From Monosporascus cannonballus (taxonomy: Eukaryota; Ascomycota; Sordariomycetes; Xylariales): a stretch of DNA of 64,000 nucleotides. A program made the position numbers and the translations under genes. Below the pieces are notes generated by a model, which saw only the letters and a program-made list of their open reading frames with translations, searched no databases and was not told where the DNA came from. The DNA lies in the NCBI GenBank assembly GCA_004154925.1, contig QJNS01000018.1, positions 310,001 to 374,000 of the forward strand. Direction: 5' to 3'. Of this stretch, positions 9,275 through 21,500 are shown piece by piece. Each line of letters begins with the position of its first letter. Within the stretch, counting starts at the first letter, position 1.

Positions 9275-11852
9275 TCAAATCTTCAGAACATCCGCCGCCC
9301 TCAGGACCCCCTTCGCACTTTTGCTGATCCACTCCGCAGCAGTCTCCAAGTCGCCCGACCCAACGCCTTCAGTAACCGGAGGGAACACAGATGCACTATA
9401 ACCTGTTTGAACCATAACCGTCAGCTTTCCAGACTCCACCGGCAAAATATTAAAACGCCACCCGCTTACCATTGTCGATGCCCGGCGCGCTAAGCAAATT
9501 ATGGAACGTCGGCCTCCCTGGCAGCCCGCCTTGACTCACATAGCCCCTCGCGAAGTCCTTATACTTGCTATTCACAACAGCTACCAGCGTCTCATCGCCC
9601 GAAGCCTCCGCTAGCTCTGCCACGGCCTTTATATTATCCGCCCGTTTCGTGAACTCGCCGAGCGCGTCCTCAAGCTCCGTCGTGTCGAGTTCGACATCGG
9701 CTTCCGCGATCGTGTCGTTCAGCTCCGAGAAGTACCCCCGCAGCACGCGGGCCGCGTTCGGCAGATCCCAGGGGATCACGGCGTCATCGGCGATGTGGTA
9801 TGCGAGTAGTGTCAGCCACTGGCCCATCGCTGTGTGGATCCGGAATCCCGGGTCCGCGTACGTGGACATCCAGTGGTACGAGTCGTAGTTGCTGTTCCGG
9901 GCTGATCAGTCCCGAGACCACGCTTGATATTTATGAGAACGGAACCCACCTGTGGTAATGGTAGACCGGATCAGTCCTGCCACCGTCCGAGCCCATGTCG
10001 ATCTACACAGAGAGCCTCACGTTAGTACGTTCCCGATATCAAGCTCTACTTTCAGGGAATGACACTCACAGCAGAAATTCCAGCATGGTAAAACGCAGCA
10101 TAATCGCTCCCGCTCCCCAGAGGCGGGATCTCGCCCTCGGTGGTGTTATACCACATATCGTACAGCGTCGGCCCGATACCCCATGTGTCCGGGAACAGCA
10201 CCTTCTTCATAGTCTCTATGGCGATCGTCTGGATCTCGCCAGATCCCGCGAGCGACGTGCGCGGGCCCGAGACGGCGATGTCCAGGTTCAGGTACGCGAT
10301 GGCCGACGAGACGAGCCATGGCAGGTGTGTCTCGACCCACTCCGTGGACCCCTGGAGTCCGAATTCCTCGGCATCCCAGGAGCCCAGGATGCTGTAGAGA
10401 GTCTAGCGTCAGCCCCTACTCATGCTACAACCGAGAAGATGTGCTGGGGCTTCAAAACCATACATCGTTCGCTTTGGCTTCCAGCTTTTCTCGAGCAGCT
10501 TCCCGAACGCCCTCGCTAGCTCCACCAGCACGGCGGTACCGGAGTTCGGATCAGCGGCGCCGCCAATGACCCAGGCGTCGCGGTGGTTCCCGATGATGAG
10601 CACGTCGTCGGAGCTCGTGCCGTTGATCACGCCGATCACGTCCCAAACGGGCGTGATGAAGCCCGACATGAAGTGGTCCATGTCAAGGACGGCTCCCGGG
10701 GCCGGCCCGCTACTGTACGCGACGTCGAAGCCACCGACCCAGCCCGAACGGTTAACTTGCTCTGCGGACAGGCCGTGGCCTTCGAGGGCCTGAAGGAGCG
10801 GGAGCGCGTCTTTCATGCTGATTGGGATGGATGGAATGGATGGTGTGTACTTCTCTAGGCTGTTGCGTGGTGCGCCCTCGTAGGATGCATAGCCAACTGT
10901 AGTCGGGTCTCCGGAATACAGAGAACTGAACCGTACACTGCCACGCTGAATGGACGATGGGTTTCTCGCCGGTCCATCTCAGTATGGTTAGCAGGCCTCA
11001 TGGTAGGAGTCTCCGACCTGCTCATACCAGGATATGGAAGGTAACCGTTGGCCTCGGTAATCTCGCCATCATCTCCAGGGTCCGTGAATAACACACACCC
11101 AGCCATGCCATTGTCCTGATATCTGGTCAGACCAGGTACTGGAGCGTATGCCTGAGACAGTACTAGCCTGAGCATTCTTGACTTTCAAACCTCGGTAGCC
11201 GGCGCCATAAGAACTCAGGGCAATCTTCCCTTCCAGGTCGATACCTGCCTCTTTCAGCGCCGCGAAATCGCCTTGGGTGCCACGTCTGTTTTGGTGCGTT
11301 GGTCAGTTACAGCCTTCGAGGGACAAAAAGCACATACGCTTACCCGACGTAAATGTATTCAGCCCTGACACTTCCGTTACCAGACATAGCATGGAACGCG
11401 GGAATCACGTTCGGATAACTCGAAGTGTCATCTTCCTCCAAGGTATCTTCGACCAACGAGACATTATGAATACTACCATCCGGACGGATCAACGCCAACC
11501 GGCTCTCGATCGGATAAGTGGCGTATATAGGGAACTCGGCCAGAGACGCATCCAGGCCGGCTTCCCTGAAACGGTCGGCCGTCCACTCGGCCATGCTCTT
11601 ATTGTGGCCGCCCAAATGGTCGCCATGGGTGTAGTAGTGCGACCACTGGCTGATGGAGTTGTTATCGAAGGAGTTCACGAGTGTGGCTTCGTACTCCGTC
11701 AGGATCGGCGGGTACTCTACCACTTCCTGTCTTTTGGCGTGGGAATGCCCGGCGTGCTGCTTCTCAATGCGCCGGTTGAGTCCCTCCCAGTCGCGAACGC
11801 AGGCCGTCGCGCCGGCTGCCAGTGATAAGTGAGAAAGCAGGGACCAAGTCAT
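9275..11852 (-). CDS. M28B metallopeptidase, glutamate carboxypeptidase II/PSMA-like, secreted or vacuolar
   Basis: Eight exons (11344-11852, 11168-11285, 11028-11115, 10464-10977, 10070-10391, 9950-10002, 9470-9891, 9275-9402) join in frame to 717 aa, the usual family length. An N-terminal signal peptide (MTWSLLSHLSLAAGATA) is followed by the protease-associated region (VFTDPGDDGEITEANGYLPYP type) and the M28 catalytic domain. The zinc and catalytic residues of the family can all be placed: GNHRDAW (H370), AADPNSG (D381), WDAEEFG (E417/E418), NLD (D446) and YHYHSNY (H533). A C-terminal dimerisation-like domain completes it. It should remove C-terminal residues such as glutamate from peptides. 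Introns are 50-72 bp; six are GT-AG. The second (11116-11167) needs a GC-AG pair (donor GCTAGT), without which the frame breaks. Two introns lie in the protease-associated region. No nonsense codons; judged functional. Confidence 0.93.
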
Positions 11853-12870
11853 GATTAATCATTGCCATTCGCTGGCCTATATATGAGACTATATGATAGA
11901 AACAGCTCAGAATCATGAACGACGAGAGACCGATCCTATTAAGGCGAACCACAGTCAGCCCCATAGCGACGACTCCGGCACACCCATCGGCACATCTCCG
12001 AAGCCAGGACAGTCATCGTCATTTTATCGCACCGAGGCGCCATCGACGCCATCCATATACGGCAGCTCAGAGCCAAAGAGCGGGGTATTATCAAAGCCCT
12101 CGATCCTGCCTTGTGTTGAATGTCCAATGCGGTGTCATTTCGGTGTGGAGGTTTCGGCTCTGTGTCGTATTGGCCAAGGCTGGGGCGAGGTGCCGGACAG
12201 CCAACCCGGCCCTGAGTCTCTCTAGCGATTCTGGCGATTTCTGAGCCTTCGTATGGGGAGATCGCGGGCGGTATATGAACCGCCGTTATCGTTGGCGTCA
12301 CCGCGCCTATAGGTGTGGGGTCGCTGTTGGGGAATGAGGGCAAGCTCTGCAGATCGCCCAGGATGCAACATGGGGTATTACGCTACGTGTATCGCGTGAG
12401 GTGGGTTCGGTGGATTAAGGGCATATCTAATGATTACCCCTCCTACCTGGCTGCAAGTCCTCTCACTGACATTCTACGCCATAATATGAATATCTCAAAT
12501 CCTGGAAACATTGACTTTCTACGTAACATCATCCCGGGCGAAGTAGGCAAACATAATCCCTGTCTGTGAGATACGGCTGGCATTTGGGCAATCTCGCCGA
12601 GTGACCATTAAGATCGCTGAGCTGGGGAGACTGACTGCCGAATTCTTGAAACGCTGGGTATATACCATGGTAGTGGGTGAGCGATCGGAACCAATCGTGG
12701 CTGGCTTCTGCATATCGTTAATACTCTATCTCACAACAGCGTGAAGCTATTTAGGCTGTACATTGTAGGAGTGGACGCTTACATATCTTCCATTGTATCT
12801 CGAGCCTCAAACTGATCTCTCATTTCCCCTATTCTAGTCGTAGCCTCTGCCATTTTGTGGCTGTGTAGCG
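11853..12870. other. Intergenic between divergent peptidase and P450
   Basis: Overlapping open frames of about 110-134 codons on both strands (11893-12343) have no domain or splice support. The region should hold the promoters of the peptidase (minus) and of the P450 relic (plus). Confidence 0.5.
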
Positions 12871-14741
12871 ATGGACTTCTATAAGACTACATTCAGCGAA
12901 GGATGGTTATCTCTGGTTCTTACGTTCGTCATCTTCGCGATCTTGTGCTTATGGCCACGGTTGGTTTACGAGATCGAGCTTCGACGCCTCCCCCTCGTCG
13001 GGCAGGAGCACAGCCGATCCAAAAGAGTGAAAAACTACTTCTTCTCCGCTGCGACAGTATACCAGGAAGGCTACGAGAAATTCAAAGGGGTGTTTCATCG
13101 GATCACTACGCTATCCGGTCAGCTGCCTCCAATGGGTAAATTAATTTCCTATTATTGACTGGAAAATAGGGGACCATATCATCATTCCGAGCCGCTACCT
13201 TGATGAACTGAGGCAGTTGCCAGAGAGTGACCTTGATGTGCTTCATACCTTCAAAGATATATGGGACTGCCATCTTGCTCCTGTTCAACCGCTAGTCCCC
13301 CAAGACACTCGAGAATGACTACACTGGCGTATTTCCGGAGAGGTCAAGGACGGTAATTGTGAACAATGCCGTCAAATCGGAATCTACACGGACTCTCCGT
13401 TAGTTTGTGCCGAATGTGGCGCGTAGTGTAGTATATTGAGCCTGATGTCTAAACGCAGCTCGACTGACAGGTCGGCTTTCTGGGGAGGTCGAGCATTCTG
13501 TAAGATCGAAATCCCTCCCATGCAATGAATGGACCTCGGCCAAAGTCACAGAACCTCTCCATAACATCGTAGCCATCGTCTCGGTTCTCATATTCTTAGG
13601 CCCAGACTTATGCCGGCGGCCGGAATACATCCGCGCCGCGGTCGACTACACGGTTGATATCACCGCGGCTGTTACCCGATTGAAGGCTTGGCCTTGATGG
13701 ACGGGACCGTTCATGAGCTGGATACTTCTAGAACTCGTAAGACTTAGCGACCACAGAAAGGACATGAAGGCATTCCTGGAGCCTGTTATTGATGAGAGAA
13801 GGCGAATGAAACTTGCGGGGGACCGGCTTCCCGATGATGCACTTCAATAGGTTCTGGAGAAAGCCGAAGCTGCTGGGATCACAAGTATCACCGATTTTGC
13901 TAACATGCAGCTTCTGCTCACTATGGCGGCGATTCACACGACGACACTCACTACTACTAGAATGCAAGTCGAGAATATCCCGCTATGTGCTATCGCTAAC
14001 ATATCTATATTTAGACTATACGATTTAGCGGCTCACCCGGAGACGGTGGCAGATTTGCATGAGGAAATTCATACAGTTCTTAAGGACAACAACGGCGTAA
14101 TGACAACTAAGGCTCTATTCGATATGAAACTGACAGACAGCGTCATGCGAGAATCTCAGCGGTTAAATCCATCATTTTCTGGTTTGTGGCCCATCTTACC
14201 CCTGGAGGCGGCTTGGTTAACGTAAGACAAGACGGATTCCGAAGGTACACGCTTCAGCCAATAGCCCTGAAAGATGGGACGTGTATTCCAGCGCACTCCT
14301 ACATCGAAGCTGCGAGTGCTCCTGTATTACGAGACCCTGCTCTCTATCCAGATCCCGAGCCGAGGTCAGAATCGTCAATATAATAGGGCACTTTATACTC
14401 CGTCTAACCTCTTTGAGCCACAGAAATTTGATCCGTATCGCTTCTATAAGCTCCGGACAACGGACATGCCAGACCCTATCGGCTACAAAACTCGGGAGCA
14501 GTATCAGTTCGTGAGCGTCACCAAGGAGAGCATGGGCTTCGGGCTCGGTCGGCACGCTTGCCCCGGTCGCTTCTTCGCAGCCAACGAGATCAAGTTGATC
14601 TTGGCCAGGATTCTGCTAGAGTATGATATCAAGATGCCCGACGGTATTGAAACGCCGTATTCGAATATCTCAGTGGGCGTCACCAATGGGATTGACCCTA
14701 CGAAGAAGATACTTCTCCGTAAGATAAGGACTCCGAGATAA
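12871..14741 (+). pseudogene. Cytochrome P450 pseudogene (CYP68/ent-kaurene-oxidase-like type)
   Basis: It begins with an N-terminal membrane anchor (MDFYKTTFSEGW, then a hydrophobic stretch), then EGYEKFKGVFHR and LDELRQLPESDLD, typical of fungal microsomal P450s. The I-helix oxygen-binding region (AAIHTTTLTTT), the K-helix ExxR (RESQR) and the haem-cysteine loop (FGLGRHACPGRFF, near 14536) are all present. It is broken by in-frame stops: TGA at 13316-13318, TGA at 13695-13697 and TAG at 13848-13850, the last where relatives have Trp. One intron uses GC-AG (13964-14014, donor GCAAGT, branch GCTAAC). The intron before the haem region (about 14350-14422) has lost a recognisable donor. Exon order is complete, so this is a decayed gene rather than a fragment. 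The substrate is unknown. Confidence 0.85.
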
Positions 14742-15600
14742 TGGCACGAAATCTTATCGAGCATCACGTTGATCGCTGATTGGGCAGACCTAAACAGCAA
14801 CGCAGTTTGACATGGGAAAGGCTGGAATTAGAGAAACCATAACAGCTAGAACTGCGCACATCATTTGTCACCGCTGGAGTGCACTATCTGAAGGTTGTTT
14901 GATGTTGTATTATCCTATAGGAGCTGCAGTCAGGATACCTTATAGGTGGGGATTGCACGGCAGTTGATATCTCTCTTGATTCGTCTCGCATGTATATTAA
15001 CTTCCACAATCATATTTGTCACGTGTGACTCAATTGAACGAATCTGACTTCCACCCAACGACGAAAAGAGTCAAATTGTACGAAGTTTCTTTTCCGCCGG
15101 AGTACGTTCTGAGGTAGAAACGGAGATATGACGGATAATATGCGTACGTTGGGAACTTGGTCGCAATGCTATTGTGTCTTCTACCTATGGCAAAGTCAAA
15201 ACCGCTCTCGTTCCACTTAAATGGCGCACACAAGCCTGGCGATGCTGTGTTTCCCCATATGCATCATCCAATAACACTAGAGCCGGCTGCCTCGACGTGT
15301 TTGACCCGCGTGATGACTCCTGTAGCTTCTCCGCATGTCATGGCTCGTGGTGGTTGTGTTACCCCTAAAGATTTTGCGGGTACGGTACGCTGCACGGGGC
15401 GGCGATGTGCTGCCGAGTTGTAGCGAATGATAGCGCCTACTTGGCGGTTGACGAGTTCTGATGGGGCAATATATTACGACCTAGGATGCCGTATGCGTGG
15501 ATCTTTCCATATATATATGGTCATGCCTCTCGGCGATTGTATTTCGCGGCTTCCTCAACCACAAAAGCTATCTGCAAAGAGCACTTCCCATACCGTTGCA
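14742..15600. other. Intergenic, upstream region of the truncated P450
   Basis: No supported gene. A CACGTG site lies at 15020-15025. An open frame continues upstream of 15601 in the P450 frame (from 15427), but the hydrophobic anchor starts at 15601, so that upstream part is not taken as coding. Confidence 0.5.
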
Positions 15601-16245
15601 ATGACAATCTTGACAACCTGGGCCATCAGTTTTGTTGCCCTCCTCCTCATCTTCCACCGGCTGAGAAAGATTGGCCGAAGGCCAAAGGATTACCCTCCCG
15701 GTCCCCCAACTCTACCATTAATAGGGAACCTCCATCAGATACCCAGAGAGAAAGTGTGCCTGCAGTTCCAGAAATGGGCTGAGGAGTACGGTCCGGTCTA
15801 TTCTCTCATATTGGGGACGAAGGTCTTGGTCGTCCTCTCTTCCGATCAAGCAATCAAGGACCTACTCGACAAGCGGAGCGGGATCTACTCTTCACGGCCC
15901 GAGATGTACCTTGGGTCAATGGTCGGTGGAGGCCACCGCATGCTATTGATGGTAAATGCCGCCAACTAACAGTGAGACGAAACGTCTAACCCATCACGAA
16001 AGGAATATGGAGAGGCTTGGCGGATGCTTCGCAGAATTGTACAAAACAGTCTCAATATTAAGGCCGCGCGGACGTACGTTCCGTACCAGGATCTTGAGAA
16101 CAAAGCCATGTTAGTCGGATTTCTCGAGCAGCCCGCCCTCTTCATGGACCACATTAGGAGATATACCAATTCACTATCAACTCAGATGATGTTCGGGTTT
16201 CGCACCACAAGCCTAGATGATCCGAAACTGAAGCAGTTATACCAG
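15601..16245 (+). pseudogene. N-terminal part of a cytochrome P450, truncated at the AT-rich block
   Basis: Exons 15601-15951 and 16003-16245 (intron GTAAAT...AAAG, phase 0) give 198 intact residues: an ER anchor (MTILTTWAISFVALLLIF), the proline-rich hinge PPGPPTLPLIGN, then GPVYSLILGT, DLLDKRSGIYSSRP and EYGEAWRMLRR, typical of a fungal CYP resembling the O-methylsterigmatocystin-oxidoreductase-like group. A second donor (GTACGT at 16246) and branch site (GCTAAC near 16281) are present. The DNA then turns extremely AT-rich at about 16296, inside that intron. The I-helix, ExxR and haem-binding parts are absent to the right, so no active P450 can be made. Cause: transposon insertion or rearrangement, or RIP spreading into the gene. 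No stop codon lies in the retained part. Confidence 0.85.
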
Positions 16246-16399
16246 GTACGTTCGCTAAGAAGTCCATTGCCTGTATCTATGCTAACATGAATTAATAAGT
16301 AAATAGTTTTTGCGTTTTATGTAGAAAAATACAATAATAAAATAATTAATTTACGCTTTTATTAAAATTTACCTCGATAAATATAAAATATTAAAAAAT

Positions 16400-18480
16400 T
16401 ATTTTTAACAAAAGTACGACTTTTACATTCAAATTTAACGGTAATCTTTTTAAATAAATCGGCAGCAAACTTACGTTTTTATATTATATTATAGTTAAAT
16501 AAACAGATAAATTAAATAATTAAATGAAACGGTAAAACCATATATTAAATATTTTCTTAATTATTAGTAAAATGTTTAAATAAAACATTTACTATTAATA
16601 TAAATAATTTATAATACGTTAATTCATATTATTGTGAATATATTCTTGTATATATTAGTATAAAAATATAACATCAAAAACCAACAACCGGCTATTGAAA
16701 ACATTATTGTTGTAGCGAAAGCAAAAATACTAATAATTAAAATCGAAATAATATAAACTCGTTTTCAAATTAAACGTCAACTTTTTTAACAAAAAAATAA
16801 TAATATTATAATCAAAAACACTAAAATTTACCTATTTGTAAGGAAATAAAAGAACGCGAGAGATACGGCTAAATACCGACGACCAGTCGCCGACTTATCT
16901 GCTTAAAACAATCGCAAAATCCCATATCTAGACAAATATGTATATAACTCAGATAGAAGTCTATTAATACACCTATTTCTTGGAATGGTTTGCGACTGCT
17001 CGACTATTATCTTGCTTATATATTTATTCTCTTACAATATTACGTTAAAAGTAAAACGTAACGTTTAATATCTTACATGTCAAAATTAAAAGGCCCTATA
17101 ACAAATTAAAACGTAATAAAAATATTTCCAATTAATGACGTATTATGTTTATATAAAATCATAACAATATATCTTATATTTTATGTTTTTGATTTAAATT
17201 AATATTTAAAAACGCCTTTTTAAAAATAAGTTCAAAAGTTAAAAAAAAAATGCCAACAAATATAAGCTTAAAAATATTAAATTCTAAAATAATTAAGGAT
17301 AAACTCTAATATTTAATTAAATTAAAAAATTACTTATACGAAAAATATTTTTAAACCCTATTTAAGTATTTAACGAATGCAAAAAATCTAGTTAAAACGT
17401 TTTATCGCTAAAATTCTAACCGACTGCTTTTAACGATCTTTTACCTAAATCTAATTTTACGTCGTTCTAGTTAAAAGAAATAAAATTTTCGTTATAGTAT
17501 ATATTTTAGAAACTCCTCGTATTTGGTTTTATTTTATACTATATCATTTTCTCTTTCTTTTTTTTTCGTTTTTTCAATTAATCTAAGTCTAAATCCGTTT
17601 TTGATATTTTTACACCTTTTTTTTTAAAAAAGATTTTATCAACTAATAAACTTTTTAGTTTGTTTTAATACCTTTTTAGTATATTAAAACGTTATATAAA
17701 AGTTTATAACGAATATAATAATTACAACTTAAAATTTTTAAAACTTATTAATAAATACTTTTAGTAAAATATAAATAATTAAAATAAGAAAACCTTTAAT
17801 AGTAAATTTCTAAGTTAAATTAATACAAATACTACAAAAATAGCATTGATTTAAACGAAGTTTCTTTTTCAAATACAAGTAAATATAGTAAAATTAATTA
17901 AAAACTTAAGAAGGTTTTTATAAAAAAGCCGTTTTCTGTTTTTATTTTTAAGATAAAATGTTTTGAAAGGAATATTATTATAAAAATCAAGGTTTTCGTT
18001 TTAAGAAAACTTTTTTTAAAACTTAGCGCAAGTACGTAATAGTTAAATTCTAGTTAAATGTTATAAGAACAGGGATTTCTGTTTTAAGAAAACCTGTCTT
18101 TAAAAGCTAGCGCAAAATTGCCGGCTAAATTCCGAATAGAAAGGTTTGGCCTTTTAAGTGATCTGGTTAATCTGGGTAATCTAAGAACAAATTACATAAA
18201 TGTAACAAATTTCTAACAGATTTATTTAAGAAAAATAAATATATAATAAATCAATTTTTATATAAATAACTACTTAGTTAATGGCGCTTGTTAATTATTA
18301 GTTTAAGCCTTTAATTCTAGATAATACCTTTAATTAAGAGGAAAATTAACAGATCTTTTTAACGAATAAAACTCTAAATTATTTTTCGTCTTTGTATTAT
18401 CTACAAATAAAAACCTTATTTCTGATATTACTAATACTTCTAAGTAAATATATAATACATTTGTTAAACTTTAATAATTT
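16400..18480 (+). repeat. Second copy of the gypsy integrase C-terminus and 3'/LTR region
   Basis: It runs parallel to 23440-25260. Shared landmarks include the pair near 16600/23485 (CTTAATATAAATAATTTATA type), the ATTACGTTAAA(A/G)GTAAAACG segment (17040/23770), the AATTCTAACCGACYG segment (17413/24160) and the TTTAAGAAAACCTG segment (18083/24891). It is interrupted by the 200-bp insertion at 16837-17036. It is interpreted as the 3' end of an older, truncated element lying to the left of the fuller one. Confidence 0.7.
16837..17036. mobile_element. Solo-LTR-like insertion, 200 bp, TGTAAG...CTTACA
   Basis: Its ends are inverted (TGTAAG / CTTACA), the TG...CA form of an LTR, and its GC content is well above the flanks. 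Flanking 5-mers CTATT (16832-16836) and ATATT (17037-17041) look like a target duplication with one change. The homologous segment near 23760 lacks the insert and reads straight through, acting as an empty site. Orientation is not established. Confidence 0.65.
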
Positions 18481-18599
18481 CTTAATTAATAACCGAGGAA
18501 TAATTTACCGTCTAATTAACATATAAACTTTCTTATATTTAATGTAAACCATGATATGAAATAACGCTCAGAAAATAAATAATATACTCGATTTCTATT

Positions 18600-21500
18600 A
18601 TTAGCTAGTAAAAGATTAATAATTAAACTAAATAATTTATTACCGTTTTAATAAGAAGTATAATTAATAAAGAATAGAATGTATTTTATTAGTAGATTTT
18701 AAGAAAAACTTTTCTTTTTAACACTACTTAATTTTTTAAAAAGGTTTATTAAAATATAAGAATTTAAAGTTAAAGACGTTAACGAGAAAAAAAGAGAAAT
18801 AAGGAACTAAATCAAAAGAAAAAGAAAAAGAAAAAAAAATATTTGACGAAAGACTCTATATTCTAAAAACGGAAATTAAAGTCCTAAAAAAAGAAAATAC
18901 TAAATATATTCGATAATAAAACGTTTTAATCTTATTATTATTTAGCGCAGATCAATTTCGCGAAAATAATATATTATTTCTTAGTTATTATAAATGCTAA
19001 GCGGTAAAGGTTAAAAAGCAATTTCCTCTAAATTTTATAATAGATTTACCAATATTAAAAATTTCTTAATTTAGACCAGGTTTTACCTTAAGTTTTATAA
19101 AGGTTCTTTAACGAAACATTACTAAAAGATAATAGCTATTTTGTAATTGCTAGCAGAAAAAGTTTTTTTATAATTCGAACCAATAATAAAGGATTACTTG
19201 CAAAATTATATGGAAAGTTTTTCGAATATAACTAATTATATTTTCAGAAAATATAAACAGTTTTAAAAAATTATATAAATTTTATTAAAAATTCAAATAA
19301 AGAATAATATATAACTAAGCAATTTTATTGTTTTGTCAAATTAAGTCAACGTCCGAATATATAACTAAGTTTAATTATTTAATAATTATTTCTGATTTAT
19401 TAAAAAGCGTTTTATTTTATTTTCAATATAACGGCCTAAACTCTTAACTTAAAAACAAATTATATATAAAATCTAAGATGAGACTTTTATTAAATATACT
19501 GATAAGGTTATTATTACAGATTAACAAATTTTTAATCGATATTTTAAAAAAAAGATATTAATAAATAAAATATTGATAAAGGTTTTAACAATAAAGGTAA
19601 AAAGAATAAAAGCAAAACTTAAAAGAAAACGAATACCGTTTTAAAAAAGACTTTAAAAAACAAATTTAAAATAAAATATTTTAATTATAGCAAAGAAGAA
19701 CATTTTAAAAGACGAATATTGTTTTTGTTTTAAAATACACTTTAAAGAAAAAGGAATTCTTTAATTTTAAAATAATTAAAATAATTAACTTCAAAACTGA
19801 TAAAAAGATAAACAAATAAAGAAAAGAATTAATTCGATTTTTTTCTAACTAGAATTTAATATTATTATAATTATTCAAATTTACAGCGATATGCTGAATT
19901 ATGAAGATTATCTTATTTGTTAAGATTGTAAGGTTAAAGCATGTTAATACCATTCAGGATGAATGGTTTTTAAAATAACTATAAAATTAGAATATCTTGG
20001 CTATTTTAACGTATAAAAATAGAAAATATATAACTAAAACGGTTAATTTTAATCGAATATAAATAATTATAAATAATTATTTTAAAAACCTTATAAAGTC
20101 TCTGAAAGTAAAATATATTTTTAGATGTTTTACAAGAATATTGTCTACTTATTATATTTTTTGCCTTATTGTTTTAATAATTATTATGTTTAAATTAAAG
20201 TTAAAGACAATATTTATCGAATTAAATAATAAATGCAAATATATTGAAATTCTGTAACAGTTAAAATATTTAAAATTTTATTACATATATTTTAAATTAA
20301 AACAAAATTAAAAAACTATATTGTAAAAATATTTATATTATTTCTCGATATTTTAAAATTAATATTAGCTTGTAAATATAAAAATAATTGTATCCAGAAA
20401 TTATATTATTCACTTTATAATTTAAAAACGATAAAATCAAAAAAGAACTCAAAATATATTTACTTATAAATGTTAATACAGCCGAAAGATATAATATAAA
20501 TATATAAATAATTATTGTACTAAATACGCTGCTAAAAGGATCTGAAAATAAAAACGCCTTTTCGCAACCATATTATACTAGTTAAAAAACGCTAAAACTT
20601 TCGAAATTAAGATATTAAAAAGCCTAAATTTACAAAACTATATATAAGCTAGCAAAAAAAATACGTAACTAAATCGAAATTTCTTTTTAGTACAAAAGTA
20701 AAAGATTTAAGATTATAATCGATTTAAAAACCAAAAAAAAATTTATAATAATAGCAAAATATTAAATTCTTAAAAAATACAAATTAAAATTCTAGAAGTT
20801 ACATACGGTAAATAAAAACTTATATAAATACGAAAACGGACGAATTATTAAAAAAACCGATAAGTTTTTAATATATAGCTAAGGATATTAAAAATAGTTT
20901 TCGATAAATATCACCGACATTTTCGAATATAATATTATTTTAAAAATATCATAAGTTAAATTTAATAATTTACATATTAATTGAAAAAGTTAAACCTTTT
21001 CGTAAAACGATAAAATAACGAAACTAAAAAAGAGATATTACGAAATGTATTATATAGTTCGAAAAATCCAGATTTCGGACCAAACTTTTATTATATCGCC
21101 TAAATATCGAAAATTTACCAAATTACTTAAAAATAAAAATAAATTATAAATTCTTACTGTATAATTTATAAAATTATAATATATGTATTAAAAAGATACT
21201 CCCTTTATCTTTATAAAATTAATTATATAACTAGATTTAAAAAGAGATGTATTTAAATTTTTGATTTTCTTATCGAATATCTCGTTTTTATAATACCAAA
21301 GTTAAAAAACGGCAAATATAAAATTAAAGAAAGCGAAAACACTATTTACCGATAAATAATCGATTATAAAGAATTAAATAATATTATAATTCAAAATAAA
21401 TATCGTTGAATTCTTATAAACATATTTAAAAAGGTTAATAAAATAAAATAATTTACAGTTTTCGATGTTCGGTATAATTATTATAAAATTAAAATAATTA

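Noticed and set aside
11939..12343. 134-codon minus-strand frame between the peptidase and P450
   Set aside because: It overlaps frames of similar length on plus and shows no domain.
15427..15600. Upstream extension of the truncated P450
   Set aside because: The membrane anchor and hinge begin properly at Met 15601; the added residues have no family counterpart.
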